The notes under the pieces were generated by a model. The model was given only the letters and a program-made list of their open reading frames with translations, was not told the DNA's origin and searched no databases. A DNA stretch of 64,000 nt from JAHRAW01 sp965249835 (GTDB lineage: Bacteria > Pseudomonadota > Gammaproteobacteria > Arenicellales > Poriferihabitantaceae), in contig CBDFMY010000003.1 in the NCBI GenBank assembly GCA_965249835.1, positions 1-64,000 on the forward strand, read 5' to 3'. The position numbers and the translations under genes were made by a program. Of this stretch, positions 17,485 to 25,810 are shown one piece after another (position 1 is the stretch's first letter; each line of letters begins with the position of its first letter).

Positions 17485-18591
17485 ATGTCCGCTGATATCG
17501 AAAAAGAGTTGCAACAGCAATTGCGCGAAGCGAATCGTCGCGCGCAACCGCTGAACATCATCGGCGGCGCGAGTAAATCTTTTTACGGACGCACCCACCA
17601 ACATAATTCCGGCGTAGCACTTCACACCGCCGCGCACCACGGCGTAATCCACTACGACCCGGCCGATCTGGTGGTCACCGTGCGCGCCGGCACTTGCGTT
17701 ATCAATCTTGAAGAATTGCTCGCGGCGAAAAATCAGGCGCTGGGTTTTGAGCCGCCGAAATTTACCGAAGCCACCACCATCGGTGGCGCAGTGGCAAGCG
17801 GACTTGCCGGCCCGAGTCGACCTTACGCAGGCACGGTGCGCGATTTTATCCTGGGGGTCAAGTTGCTAACCGGTAGCGGAGAGGTCATGAAGTTCGGCGG
17901 CGAAGTGATGAAAAATGTCGCCGGGTTTGATATCTCTCGATTGATGGCCGGGGCGATGGGTACGCTTGGCGTTTTGCTGGAGCTCTCGCTGCGGGTTATT
18001 CCGCAATCGCAAAAAGAATTAACTTTGCTACTGGAACATCCCAACCCGGATACGGCAATCACCCTCTTCAACCAACTGGCGGCGCGCCCGCTGCCCCTGT
18101 CGGCAGCGGCCTGGCATAACGGCGAGACGCGAATCCGCCTGTCCGCCAGCGCGGCCGGAATCAAAGGCGCGACAAAGATTATTGGCGGCGAAGTGGATAC
18201 TCGCGGCGCCGAGTTCTGGCAGCAACTGCGCGATCATCGACTGCCATTTTTTGCCGACCAACCACAGTTATTGCGCGTGTCGGTGCCCCCCGGCACTGAA
18301 ATGATTCCATTGCCCGAGGCGGTGCAACTGGTGGATTGGGGTGGCGCCCAGCGCTGGATTTCGGGCGAGGTTAGTGTTGATTCCCTGCGCAAAGTAATCG
18401 CCGAACACGGCGGTCATGTCACGCACTTTCGTCAAGGCGAGCGTGGCGACCATGGCGAGCGGGGCGACATTCATCCAAGCGAAGTGTTTCAACCCATGAG
18501 CCCGGTGTTGCAAAAGTTGCACCTGCGATTGAAACGCGCTTTTGATCCGGCCGGCATTCTCAACCCGGGGCGTCTATACGCGGATTTTTGA
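17485..18591 (+). CDS. glcE: glycolate oxidase subunit GlcE
   Basis: FAD-binding subunit of glycolate oxidase, about 368 residues. It has the INIIGG-like glycine segment (NIIGGASKSFYG), VTVRAGT and the ATTIGGAVASGLAGPSRPY motif of the PCMH fold. The start is uncertain. ATG 17437 overlaps the glcD stop (TGATG) and would add a hydrophobic 16-residue leader. ATG 17485 (MSADIEKELQQQL) matches the usual N-terminus better and is used. A short His/Gly/Glu-rich stretch (about 18435-18470) near the C-terminus is a local oddity. Confidence 0.9.
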   Translation: MSADIEKELQQQLREANRRAQPLNIIGGASKSFYGRTHQHNSGVALHTAAHHGVIHYDPADLVVTVRAGTCVINLEELLAAKNQALGFEPPKFTEATTIGGAVASGLAGPSRPYAGTVRDFILGVKLLTGSGEVMKFGGEVMKNVAGFDISRLMAGAMGTLGVLLELSLRVIPQSQKELTLLLEHPNPDTAITLFNQLAARPLPLSAAAWHNGETRIRLSASAAGIKGATKIIGGEVDTRGAEFWQQLRDHRLPFFADQPQLLRVSVPPGTEMIPLPEAVQLVDWGGAQRWISGEVSVDSLRKVIAEHGGHVTHFRQGERGDHGERGDIHPSEVFQPMSPVLQKLHLRLKRAFDPAGILNPGRLYADF

Positions 18592-18594
18592 ACC

Positions 18595-19815
18595 ATGCAA
18601 ACTTCGCTCAGCCCCGAGTTTCAAAACACCGCCGACGGCAAACTTGCCGAAGACATCCTGCGCACCTGCGTTCACTGCGGTTTTTGCAACGCCACCTGTC
18701 CGACCTATCAATTGCTCGGCGACGAACTGGATGGTCCGCGCGGACGCATCTACCAGATGAAACAACTTTTTGAAGGCGAGGCGAGCGGCGTCATGCGTCT
18801 TCATCTTGACCGCTGCTTGTTGTGCCGCGCATGCGAACCCGCCTGCCCGTCGGGAGTTCGATACAGTGCGCTGTTGGAAGTCAGCAAAACCATCCTCGAT
18901 GAAAAATTTCCGCGCAATCCATTCGACCGAATTCGCCGACGCATCATCGTGCAATTATTTTCGAGTGGCCGTTGGTTCGCCTGGTTGCTGAAACTTGGCA
19001 GATGCGTGCGCGCAATTTTGCCGCGAAGCATTGCCGATAAGATACCGAGCAAGTCGTCGCCGCTGCCTCTGACCTGGCCAAACACAAACCACCCACGCAA
19101 AATGATCGCGCTGGCCGGTTGCGTGCAATCGGTGGTCGCCACCAACACCAACCTGGCGGCCGCCCATGTTCTCGACCGACTCGGCATCACGTTGATTGAA
19201 GTGGACGGTGCCGGCTGTTGCGGCGGTGTGGCGTTGCACACCTGCGGTGAAGCCGAAGGCAGCGCGGCGGCGCGAGCATTGATCGACCGCTGGCTGCCGC
19301 ACCTCGATGAGGTCGAAGCCATCGTCATGACCGCAAGCGGTTGCGGTGTAACGCTGAAAGATTATCCGCGATTGTTTGCCGACGATGCCGAATATGTTGC
19401 GGCGGCGAAACGCATCGGCGAAAAAACCATTGACCTGTCCGAGTTGGTGGCGCACGAGTTATCCAAAATGCCGGACGACCGATTACCGTGGAGCCCTGCC
19501 ACCGCTCGTCAAAAGGTCGCGTTCCACGCGCCATGCACGCTGCAACATGGCATGCGAGTCAGCGGCCACATTGAATCCATCCTGATGCGCGCCGGTCATA
19601 CTTTGTGCGCGGTGCGGGATTCGCATTTGTGTTGCGGCTCGGCTGGCACCTATTCGATTTTACAACCGAAGATTTCCACGCAGTTGCGTCTCGCCAAACA
19701 AACGGCACTCGCCGCCGACAACCCGGATGTGGTGTGCACCGCCAACATCGGTTGCCAACTCCAACTCGCGCAAGGCAGCGCGCCGGTGGTGCATTGGATT
19801 GAATTGCTGTTGTAG
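18595..19815 (+). CDS. glcF: glycolate oxidase iron-sulfur subunit GlcF
   Basis: 406-residue protein carrying two [4Fe-4S] motifs, C25-x2-C-x2-C-x3-C (CVHCGFCNATCP) and C74-x2-C-x2-C-x3-C (CLLCRACEPACP). These are followed by two CCG domains (GCVQS ... GAGCCGG and HAPCTLQHG ... LCCGSAGTYSI). It transfers electrons from GlcD/GlcE to the quinone pool at the inner membrane. It starts three bases after the glcE stop. Confidence 0.94.
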   Translation: MQTSLSPEFQNTADGKLAEDILRTCVHCGFCNATCPTYQLLGDELDGPRGRIYQMKQLFEGEASGVMRLHLDRCLLCRACEPACPSGVRYSALLEVSKTILDEKFPRNPFDRIRRRIIVQLFSSGRWFAWLLKLGRCVRAILPRSIADKIPSKSSPLPLTWPNTNHPRKMIALAGCVQSVVATNTNLAAAHVLDRLGITLIEVDGAGCCGGVALHTCGEAEGSAAARALIDRWLPHLDEVEAIVMTASGCGVTLKDYPRLFADDAEYVAAAKRIGEKTIDLSELVAHELSKMPDDRLPWSPATARQKVAFHAPCTLQHGMRVSGHIESILMRAGHTLCAVRDSHLCCGSAGTYSILQPKISTQLRLAKQTALAADNPDVVCTANIGCQLQLAQGSAPVVHWIELLL

Positions 19816-19889
19816 CCTCGTGGCGCGTGGCGCGGCGCGTGACGCGGTGATACAATTTGCGCGTTGTAGCAACCGATGAGCAGCCATCA

Positions 19890-20204
19890 ATGAGCGAACC
19901 ACACTACCAGCGCCATGTATTTTTTTGCGTCAATCAACGCGATGACGGCAAGCGTTGTTGTGCCGACCACGACGCCGCCGGTTGTCGGGATTATGCAAAA
20001 CAACGAATGAAAGCGGCAGGCCGCCACGGCCGCGGCATGGTGCGGGTTAATCAAAGCGGATGCCTCGACCGCTGCGAAGAAGGACCGGTCATGGTGGTGT
20101 ATCCGGAAGCGGTTTGGTATAGCTACGTCGACCGCGAAGACATCGACGAGATCATCGAGCAACATTTCCTCCAAGGAAAAATCGTCGACCGTTTGCGGAT
20201 TTGA
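19890..20204 (+). CDS. thioredoxin-like [2Fe-2S] ferredoxin
   Basis: 104-residue protein of the (2Fe-2S) ferredoxin/NuoE-like thioredoxin fold. Candidate cluster ligands are C13 (FFCVNQ), C23 or C24 (KRCCAD), C58 and C62 (SGCLDRCEEGP). The SGCLDRCEEGPVMVVYPE segment is the recognisable signature of this group, often annotated as NAD(P)H-dependent oxidoreductase subunit E or Shethna-like ferredoxin. The partner is unknown. The start at 19890 avoids an unsupported 11-residue extension. Confidence 0.85.
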   Translation: MSEPHYQRHVFFCVNQRDDGKRCCADHDAAGCRDYAKQRMKAAGRHGRGMVRVNQSGCLDRCEEGPVMVVYPEAVWYSYVDREDIDEIIEQHFLQGKIVDRLRI

Positions 20205-20226
20205 TGAGCGTGGCATCAAAGCGGCA

Positions 20227-20345
20227 CGTTTTAGTGTCACGTTACGCGTGACAAATTATTTACCATTGTCCTCTCAAAAGGATTCATCGCCTTCCGGTTC
20301 ACCATTGCCCTCCCAACCCGTCGTTCTCGCCGCAGGCGGACGTAT
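20227..20345. repeat. dispersed mosaic repeat, copy R2
   Basis: About 115 bp align closely with 48934-49051: TTTTAGTGTCACG, a short GTCACG/CGTGAC palindrome, TTATTTACCATTGTC, TCTCAAAAGGA, then AACCCGTC-TTCTCGCCG. The match establishes a second modular copy of the family. The gap 20205-20718 otherwise holds a transposase tail and a possible small RNA. Confidence 0.75.
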
Positions 20346-20352
20346 AAGTTCA

Positions 20353-20436
20353 CTATTTCGCTAACAGTTTCTTCCTCATTTCCAGTGGTGTTTTAGCACC
20401 GATTCCCTGATGCGGCCGATGCTCGTTGTCAGGCAT
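20353..20436 (-). pseudogene. C-terminal remnant of an integrase-type transposase
   Basis: The minus strand encodes DNEHRPHQGIGAKTPLEM followed by RKKLLAK and a stop (TAG at 20355-20353). NEHRPHQGIG-KTPLEM is the hallmark C-terminus of rve-type transposases (IS3/IS481 groups). Only about 27 codons survive, so this is a scar. A similar tail sequence can be seen in degraded form at about 8050-8070. Confidence 0.75.
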
Positions 20437-20599
20437 GGCGACGAAAAGGCAAGCGCAGAATAGTGTTTCTACTCCCTTGCTCTCTCCCATATATGCTAAA
20501 TCGGGCGATTTTTTCATCAGTTTCTATTTATGATTTTCTTTCAATCCATAAATATATTTGCAGAAAATAACTTCCTTTTGGTGTCGACTCGTCAGATAA

Positions 20600-20707
20600 T
20601 TGCTCTCAGTTCAAGTGAAAGAATTGGACCCGAAGGGTTCTTGATGTTCTCCTCCATCCTCTTTAATGGTGGTTTAGGCGTGGCAACCTCTGCCACGCCA
20701 TTTTTTT
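20600..20707 (+). ncRNA. candidate small RNA ending in a strong terminator
   Basis: Three successive hairpins can be drawn on the plus strand: GGACCC-GAA-GGGTTC (about 20627-20641), CCTCCAT/ATGGTGG (about 20651-20672) and a terminator at 20677-20707. No ORF with a ribosome site accounts for a transcript here; the nearest plus-strand gene ends at 20204. The 5' end and promoter are not clear. No known RNA family is recognised. It could instead be the 3' UTR of the ferredoxin mRNA. Confidence 0.3.
20677..20707 (+). terminator. strong intrinsic terminator
   Basis: A perfect 9-bp stem GGCGTGGCA / TGCCACGCC with a 5-nt loop (ACCTC) is followed by ATTTTTTT. The T tract is on the plus-strand side, so it terminates rightward transcription, facing the end of cysC. 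Confidence 0.88.
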
Positions 20708-20718
20708 GTCCGCGCCGG

Positions 20719-21360
20719 TTACCCGGCCCCGTCTTTTGCGCCCTTGCTCGTAATCGCGCCGCGTTGTTCCAGCAAATCCACCACCAGTTGCACGCATTGC
20801 GCGATGGAAAGTTCTCCAGTCTTGATTATCAGGTCGGCATTTTCCGGAGTTTCGTAGGGGGATGAGATGCCGGTGAAGTCGGAAATCTCGCCGCGACGCG
20901 CGCGCTGATACAAACCCTTGATGTCCCGTTGTTCGCAAATCTCCAGCGGGCAGTCGCAAAAAACTTCGATGAAATCTTGCGAGTTGTCTACCATCATCCG
21001 CACGCGCTGGCGGTCCACGCGGAACGGCGAGATGAATGCGGTCAACGCAACGATGCCGCCTTCAACAAACAATTTTGCCATCTGACCGATGCGCCGGATG
21101 TTCTCGGTGCGATCTTGTTCGGAGAAACCGAGGTCGCCGCACAGCCCGTGGCGGACGTTGTCGCCGTCAAAGACGAATGTGCGGCAACCACGCTGATACA
21201 GTTCTTCTTCTACGGCGTGGGCGAGGGTGGATTTGCCGCTGCCGGACAAACCGGTGAACCATAAAATGACACCACGATGGCCGTTTTGCTGCTCGCGACG
21301 ATGACGAGTGACCGTGGCGTGATGCCACACGGTGTTGGGTGATTTGTCGGTGCTTGTCAT
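20719..21360 (-). CDS. cysC: adenylylsulfate kinase CysC
   Basis: 213-residue kinase that phosphorylates adenosine 5'-phosphosulfate to PAPS. The P-loop GLSGSGKST is at residues 37-45, with DGDNVRHGL and DLGFSEQDRTENIRR of the APS-binding region. It is followed by RARRGEISDFTGISSPYE. Free-standing here, without cysDN or cysH, so PAPS may serve sulfation or assimilation. It is separated from tRNA-Ile2 by about 45 bp. Confidence 0.93.
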   Translation of the reverse strand: MTSTDKSPNTVWHHATVTRHRREQQNGHRGVILWFTGLSGSGKSTLAHAVEEELYQRGCRTFVFDGDNVRHGLCGDLGFSEQDRTENIRRIGQMAKLFVEGGIVALTAFISPFRVDRQRVRMMVDNSQDFIEVFCDCPLEICEQRDIKGLYQRARRGEISDFTGISSPYETPENADLIIKTGELSIAQCVQLVVDLLEQRGAITSKGAKDGAG

Positions 21361-21404
21361 GGCGTTTGAATGGCAAATGGTTGGCTATGTGCGCAAAAAC
21401 ATAA

Positions 21405-21481
<77 letters not shown>

Positions 21482-21584
21482 CCGAGCATTGCCACACAGA
21501 ACAAAGGGGTGTCGACGACATCTCGTGCCGATGTGCCGAGTCGCGCCGCGCAACCAAACGGCAACGACTTCCGGTGCCGGTGCC

Positions 21585-23486
21585 TCAGGTATTGTCGAGA
21601 AAACTTCGCAGGTGGTCGGAGCGACTTGGGTGGCGTAATTTTCTCAAAGCTTTGGCTTCGATCTGCCGAATACGTTCGCGGGTTACATCGAATTGTTTGC
21701 CGACTTCTTCCAGCGTGTGGTCGGTGTTCATGCCGATGCCGAAACGCATTTGTAGCACCTTGGCTTCGCGTTCGGTAAGCGAGTCAAGGATTTCTTGAGT
21801 GGCATTTTTCAAGCCGGAACTGGTGGCGATGTCGATGGGCGCCTTGATGTTTTTGTCTTCGATGAAATCCCCGAGGTGGGAGTCGTCGTCATCGCCAATC
21901 GGCATTTCCATGGAAATCGGCTCTTTGGCAATTTTCAACACCTTGCGCACTTTCTCTTCGGGCAACTCCATTTTCTCGGCGAGTTCTTCGGGCAACGCTT
22001 CGCGGCCTTTTTCCTGCAGAATCTGACGCGACACGCGGTTCAACTTGTTGATGGTCTCGATCATGTGCACCGGGATACGAATGGTCTTGGCCTGGTCGGC
22101 GATGGAACGCGTGATTGCCTGACGAATCCACCAGGTCGCGTAGGTCGAAAACTTGTAGCCGCGTCGGTATTCAAATTTGTCCACCGCTTTCATCAAACCG
22201 ATGTTGCCTTCCTGAATCAAATCGAGAAACTGCAAACCGCGGTTGGTATATTTTTTGGCGATGGAGATGACCAGCCGCAGGTTGGCTTCAACCATTTCCT
22301 TTTTGGCGCGGCGCGCCTTCACTTCGCCTTCGCGCGCCTCTCGACTTAACGCTTTGAGTTGGTAGATTTCCAAGCCGGTTTTGTTTCGACATTCCAGCAG
22401 TTTTGCGAAACTCTCGGCAACGATGTCGCGGTAACGTTGCAGTCGTTCGGCTTCATCGGGGCTCGCCTTGAGTAAGCGACCGAACCAGCGGTGGTCGGCT
22501 TGATATTCACCAAAGAACTTGAGAAATCGCTGGCGCGGCACCTTGCCGTAGGTGACGCAATACTTGGCGATTTCGCGTTCATACTCGCGCACCTCGTCCA
22601 TGCTGTCGCGCAAGGTGGCGGAAAACGCTTCGAGTCGCGCCGGCACGAATTTCATTTGCAGGAATTCGTCGCCCAGTTTTTTGCGATTCTTGAGTGCCAG
22701 TTTGCTGTCGGTGCCGTTCTTTTCCCAGGCACGCTCCAACGCCCGCCAGGTGCGGCGCATGCGCCTGAAACGGGCAATTGCCTCGTCCAATTTCTTTTTG
22801 TCGACTTCGGGGCCACTGTTCGCCTCTTGTGCTTTTTTCGCAGCGTTTTGTCCGGGACCACCGGGAATGGCGACGGTCTCATCATCCAGTGCATTCAATT
22901 CCACAAAGTCGACGATGATGTCGGCCAATTTAATCTCACGGGCCTCAATGGCTTTGGATAAATCCAGCAACAACCGAATCGCCCGCGGAGTCAGTGCCAC
23001 CGCATTGATGCTCTGGCGGTTGCCGGTTTCGATGCGTTTGGCAAGGGCAATTTCATCTTCCCGGGTCAGCAATTCCACGGTGCCCATCTCGCGCATATAC
23101 ATGCGCACCGGGTCGGTGGTGCGACCAAACTCGCTTTCCACCGCGGTCTTCAACGCCGCGCCCACTTCCTCGGCGACCTCTTCGTCCTCCGGGTTGTCGC
23201 GCTTGAGCGTCAAACTATCGATATCGGGGGCTTTATCCACCACCTCAATGCCCATGTCGTTGATCATGTTGACCACCACCTCGATCTGGTCGGTGTCGTG
23301 CATGTTCTCCGGCAGGTGGTCGTTGATTTCCGCGTAGGTCAAAAAGCCCTGTGCCTTGCCTTTGAGTATCAGTTTTTTGAGTTCGGACTGCGGGCTGTCT
23401 TCGCTCTCGGTCAATTCGACTTCGGCGACTTTGCTGTGGGCACTCTTGCTGGTTTGTTTTTTAGCGGTCATATCAATTTCAGCCAT
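21585..23486 (-). CDS. rpoD: RNA polymerase primary sigma factor RpoD (sigma-70)
   Basis: Housekeeping sigma factor, 633 residues from ATG 23486 (MAEIDMTAKK); ATG 23471 is an alternative. Region 1.2 contains DPVRMYMREMGTVELLTRE. The long non-conserved region is present. Regions 2.2-2.4 show FLDLIQEGNIGLMKAVDKFE and YATWWIRQAITRSIADQ, region 3 shows IRIPVHMIETINKL, and region 4.2 has TLEEVGKQFDVTRERIRQIE. It follows dnaG on the same strand, the classical macromolecular-synthesis order, here without rpsU in the window. Confidence 0.97.
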   Translation of the reverse strand: MAEIDMTAKKQTSKSAHSKVAEVELTESEDSPQSELKKLILKGKAQGFLTYAEINDHLPENMHDTDQIEVVVNMINDMGIEVVDKAPDIDSLTLKRDNPEDEEVAEEVGAALKTAVESEFGRTTDPVRMYMREMGTVELLTREDEIALAKRIETGNRQSINAVALTPRAIRLLLDLSKAIEAREIKLADIIVDFVELNALDDETVAIPGGPGQNAAKKAQEANSGPEVDKKKLDEAIARFRRMRRTWRALERAWEKNGTDSKLALKNRKKLGDEFLQMKFVPARLEAFSATLRDSMDEVREYEREIAKYCVTYGKVPRQRFLKFFGEYQADHRWFGRLLKASPDEAERLQRYRDIVAESFAKLLECRNKTGLEIYQLKALSREAREGEVKARRAKKEMVEANLRLVISIAKKYTNRGLQFLDLIQEGNIGLMKAVDKFEYRRGYKFSTYATWWIRQAITRSIADQAKTIRIPVHMIETINKLNRVSRQILQEKGREALPEELAEKMELPEEKVRKVLKIAKEPISMEMPIGDDDDSHLGDFIEDKNIKAPIDIATSSGLKNATQEILDSLTEREAKVLQMRFGIGMNTDHTLEEVGKQFDVTRERIRQIEAKALRKLRHPSRSDHLRSFLDNT

Positions 23487-23610
23487 TGGGTAGTGAAAAG
23501 TGGGCGTTGGGTTCAAGGTTACGGATAGCGTCCACACCGGCCCACGCTGGCGCAAAAAATGCGACCCGCGATTATATCACGAGGCACATCTCAAAACCCG
23601 GCGCGGTGCT

Positions 23611-25452
23611 TCAATCGCCGGAACCGGGCTTCAGGGTCTCTTTTCGGGCGTCCAGCAACGCCTTTATTTCCCGCTTCAGTGCCTGTTCCTCAGCCGCCGT
23701 CGGGTGTTGTCGGAGTTTCTCGATGAGCGACAAGCGGTGTTGCTCGGCATGATTCTCCAGCAGGCGGCCAAGCAGGTCGTTGAACTGGGTGGCAAGTGCC
23801 GCCTGGTCGATGAAATTGCGGCGCGTTGCCAGTTTTTCAAGGTGCTTGTGAGATTTGTCATCGCGAAAGGATTCGAGCAGACGAGCAGTGGTGATGTCGG
23901 GGCTCTGAGTGACTTTTTCAATCAGCCCAAGCAGGATGTCCGCGCCCCGGACATTTAGTTGCCGCAAAGGTTCGGGGTCGCGAATCGTTGCCGCCAACTG
24001 CGGGCTTTGCAGCAACAAACTGGCGGCCAACGCGAGCGGCGAGAGTTGCCCTTGCTGCTCTGATTGCGCGTGTTGGGCTGACGCGTTGCCGCGACGCGCT
24101 GCCATTGACGGTGGTGCGGCGGCATCCTTGATTTGCGTCACCGACAAACCGCCTTCCATCGCCAGACGCTCAAACATCATCTCGCGCAACGCGCCGCCGG
24201 GCAGTTGATTGAGCAACGGGCGCACGGCATCCACCAAACGCGCACGCCCGTCCATGTGTTTGAGATTGACTTCCAGCGGCAATTGTTCAAACAAAAACTT
24301 CTCCAGCGAATCTGCGCCCGCAACCCGCTCAACAAATCCATCCTTGTTCTCGGCGCGCACCACGGTGTCCGGGTCTTCGCCTTCGGGCAAAAACAAAAAA
24401 CCGAGTTGCCGGCCATCGTGCATTTCCGGCAGTGCCGTCTGCATGGCTTTCCACGCCGCGGCGCGTCCGGCGCGGTCGCCGTCAAAACAAAATACGATTT
24501 CCGGTGCCAGCCGAAACAGTCGCTGCACATGGGTGCGGGTGGTGGCGGTGCCGAGCGTGGCGACCGCGTTGTTCACGCCAAACTGCGCTAGGCTGACCAC
24601 ATCCATATAGCCTTCCACCACGATGCTTTTATTGGCGTCTGCAATGGCGCGGCGCGCACGATGCAACCCATACAATTCCGCGCCCTTGTGGAACAAAGGC
24701 GTTTCCGGGGAGTTCAGGTATTTCGGTTCGCCATCGCCGAGGATGCGTCCGCCAAATGCCACCACCCGACCGCGATGGTCTTCAATGGGAAAAATCATCC
24801 GGCTACGGAAGCGGTCATACAACGCGGCCTGGTCGTCAGATTCCTCGCCAGATTTCTCGCCAGATTTCTCACGTTGAGCAACCAGCCCGGCTTTGAGTAA
24901 TTGCTGTCGGCGGGTTGGGTCGCTACCGAGGGCACGGGCCAGATTGTCCCAGCCGTCCGGCGCGTAACCGATGCTGAACTGCGCGGCGGTTTGCCCGTCG
25001 AGTCCGCGTCCCTTGAGATAGGCAATGGCTTGCTTGGCCTCGGCGTGGCTGCGCAATTGCCGCTGAAACCAGCGGTTGGCTTCCTCAACGATGGCTAAAA
25101 GCGGGCCCGGAGATTCTCCACCGCCGCCACTTGGTCCTGATTGCGCCGTAGTCCGGTCCGGCATGGCTAGCCCGGCGCCTTCTGCCAACTCTTCCACCGC
25201 CTCAACGAAACTGAGGTTGGCGTAGTCCATGAGAAAACCGATGGCAGTGCCGTGCGCGCCGCAGCCGAAACAATGGTAGAACTGCTTGGTTGGGCTGACC
25301 GTGAATGACGGCGTCTTCTCTTCGTGGAACGGACAACAGGCCTGATATTCCTTGCCCTTGCGCGTCAGCGGCACGCGCCGGTCGATGACATCAGCGATAT
25401 CGACCCGAGTCAATACCTGGTCGATAAACGTCTGGGGGATTTTGCCGGCCAT
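23611..25452 (-). CDS. dnaG: DNA primase DnaG
   Basis: 613-residue replicative primase that synthesises RNA primers. The CHC2 zinc finger is visible (CCPFHEEKTPSF ... FYHCFGCGAHG). The RNA polymerase core and Toprim motifs follow (YLNSPETPLFHKG, IVVEGYMDVVSL, FCFDGDRAGRAAAWKAM). The C-terminal DnaB-binding domain is more variable. A short tandem 12-bp repeat near 24848-24872 encodes KSGEKSGEE in an apparent linker loop. Upstream, the divergent gap to leuS contains repeat R3. Confidence 0.97.
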   Translation of the reverse strand: MAGKIPQTFIDQVLTRVDIADVIDRRVPLTRKGKEYQACCPFHEEKTPSFTVSPTKQFYHCFGCGAHGTAIGFLMDYANLSFVEAVEELAEGAGLAMPDRTTAQSGPSGGGGESPGPLLAIVEEANRWFQRQLRSHAEAKQAIAYLKGRGLDGQTAAQFSIGYAPDGWDNLARALGSDPTRRQQLLKAGLVAQREKSGEKSGEESDDQAALYDRFRSRMIFPIEDHRGRVVAFGGRILGDGEPKYLNSPETPLFHKGAELYGLHRARRAIADANKSIVVEGYMDVVSLAQFGVNNAVATLGTATTRTHVQRLFRLAPEIVFCFDGDRAGRAAAWKAMQTALPEMHDGRQLGFLFLPEGEDPDTVVRAENKDGFVERVAGADSLEKFLFEQLPLEVNLKHMDGRARLVDAVRPLLNQLPGGALREMMFERLAMEGGLSVTQIKDAAAPPSMAARRGNASAQHAQSEQQGQLSPLALAASLLLQSPQLAATIRDPEPLRQLNVRGADILLGLIEKVTQSPDITTARLLESFRDDKSHKHLEKLATRRNFIDQAALATQFNDLLGRLLENHAEQHRLSLIEKLRQHPTAAEEQALKREIKALLDARKETLKPGSGD

Positions 25453-25609
25453 GACGAGATTTTACCCTGATTGCCCCACGCTGGTCTTTTTGTCGCCATG
25501 CTTTGTTGTGGTGCGCCGCTCAATCAGTCACGCACTATATGTGCGCTCCCTCTTTCGCGGCTTCCACGCCTCGCCTGACAACAAAAATCCTACGCGTGGT
25601 TTTGCGCTT

Positions 25610-25745
25610 GCCTTTTGCGCGTATCATCCCTGATACGCGCCCTTCGGGCTCGCTTCGCTCGCGCCAATCAATTCATGGCGCTCCCCGGCGATTTTTTCCC
25701 TGCCTGCCGGCGAGGATGACGAGTTGGGGAGTAATGGTGAATCGG
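25610..25745. repeat. dispersed mosaic repeat, copy R3
   Basis: Carries the 10-bp palindrome GCGCGTATCA / TGATACGCGC (25617-25640), the GCTCGCTTCGCTCGC stretch and a GCGCTCCCCGGCGAT block, all in reverse orientation to 8286-8367. It is followed by CTGCCTGCCGGCGAGGATGACGA and AGTAATGGTGAAT, similar to 8205-8245. The rest of the 25453-25810 gap shows no gene; a block at about 25490-25570 loosely resembles 34235-34315. Confidence 0.7.
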
Positions 25746-25810
25746 ATAGGTTAAAATCCCACGGCTTTTCAGCCATCTCATTATCGTTTCCCTGCCCGCC
25801 GCCGACCCCA

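Noticed and set aside
20600..20707. 6S RNA, SRP RNA or RNase P RNA
   Set aside because: None of their conserved cores could be found; only a generic hairpin-plus-terminator structure is present.
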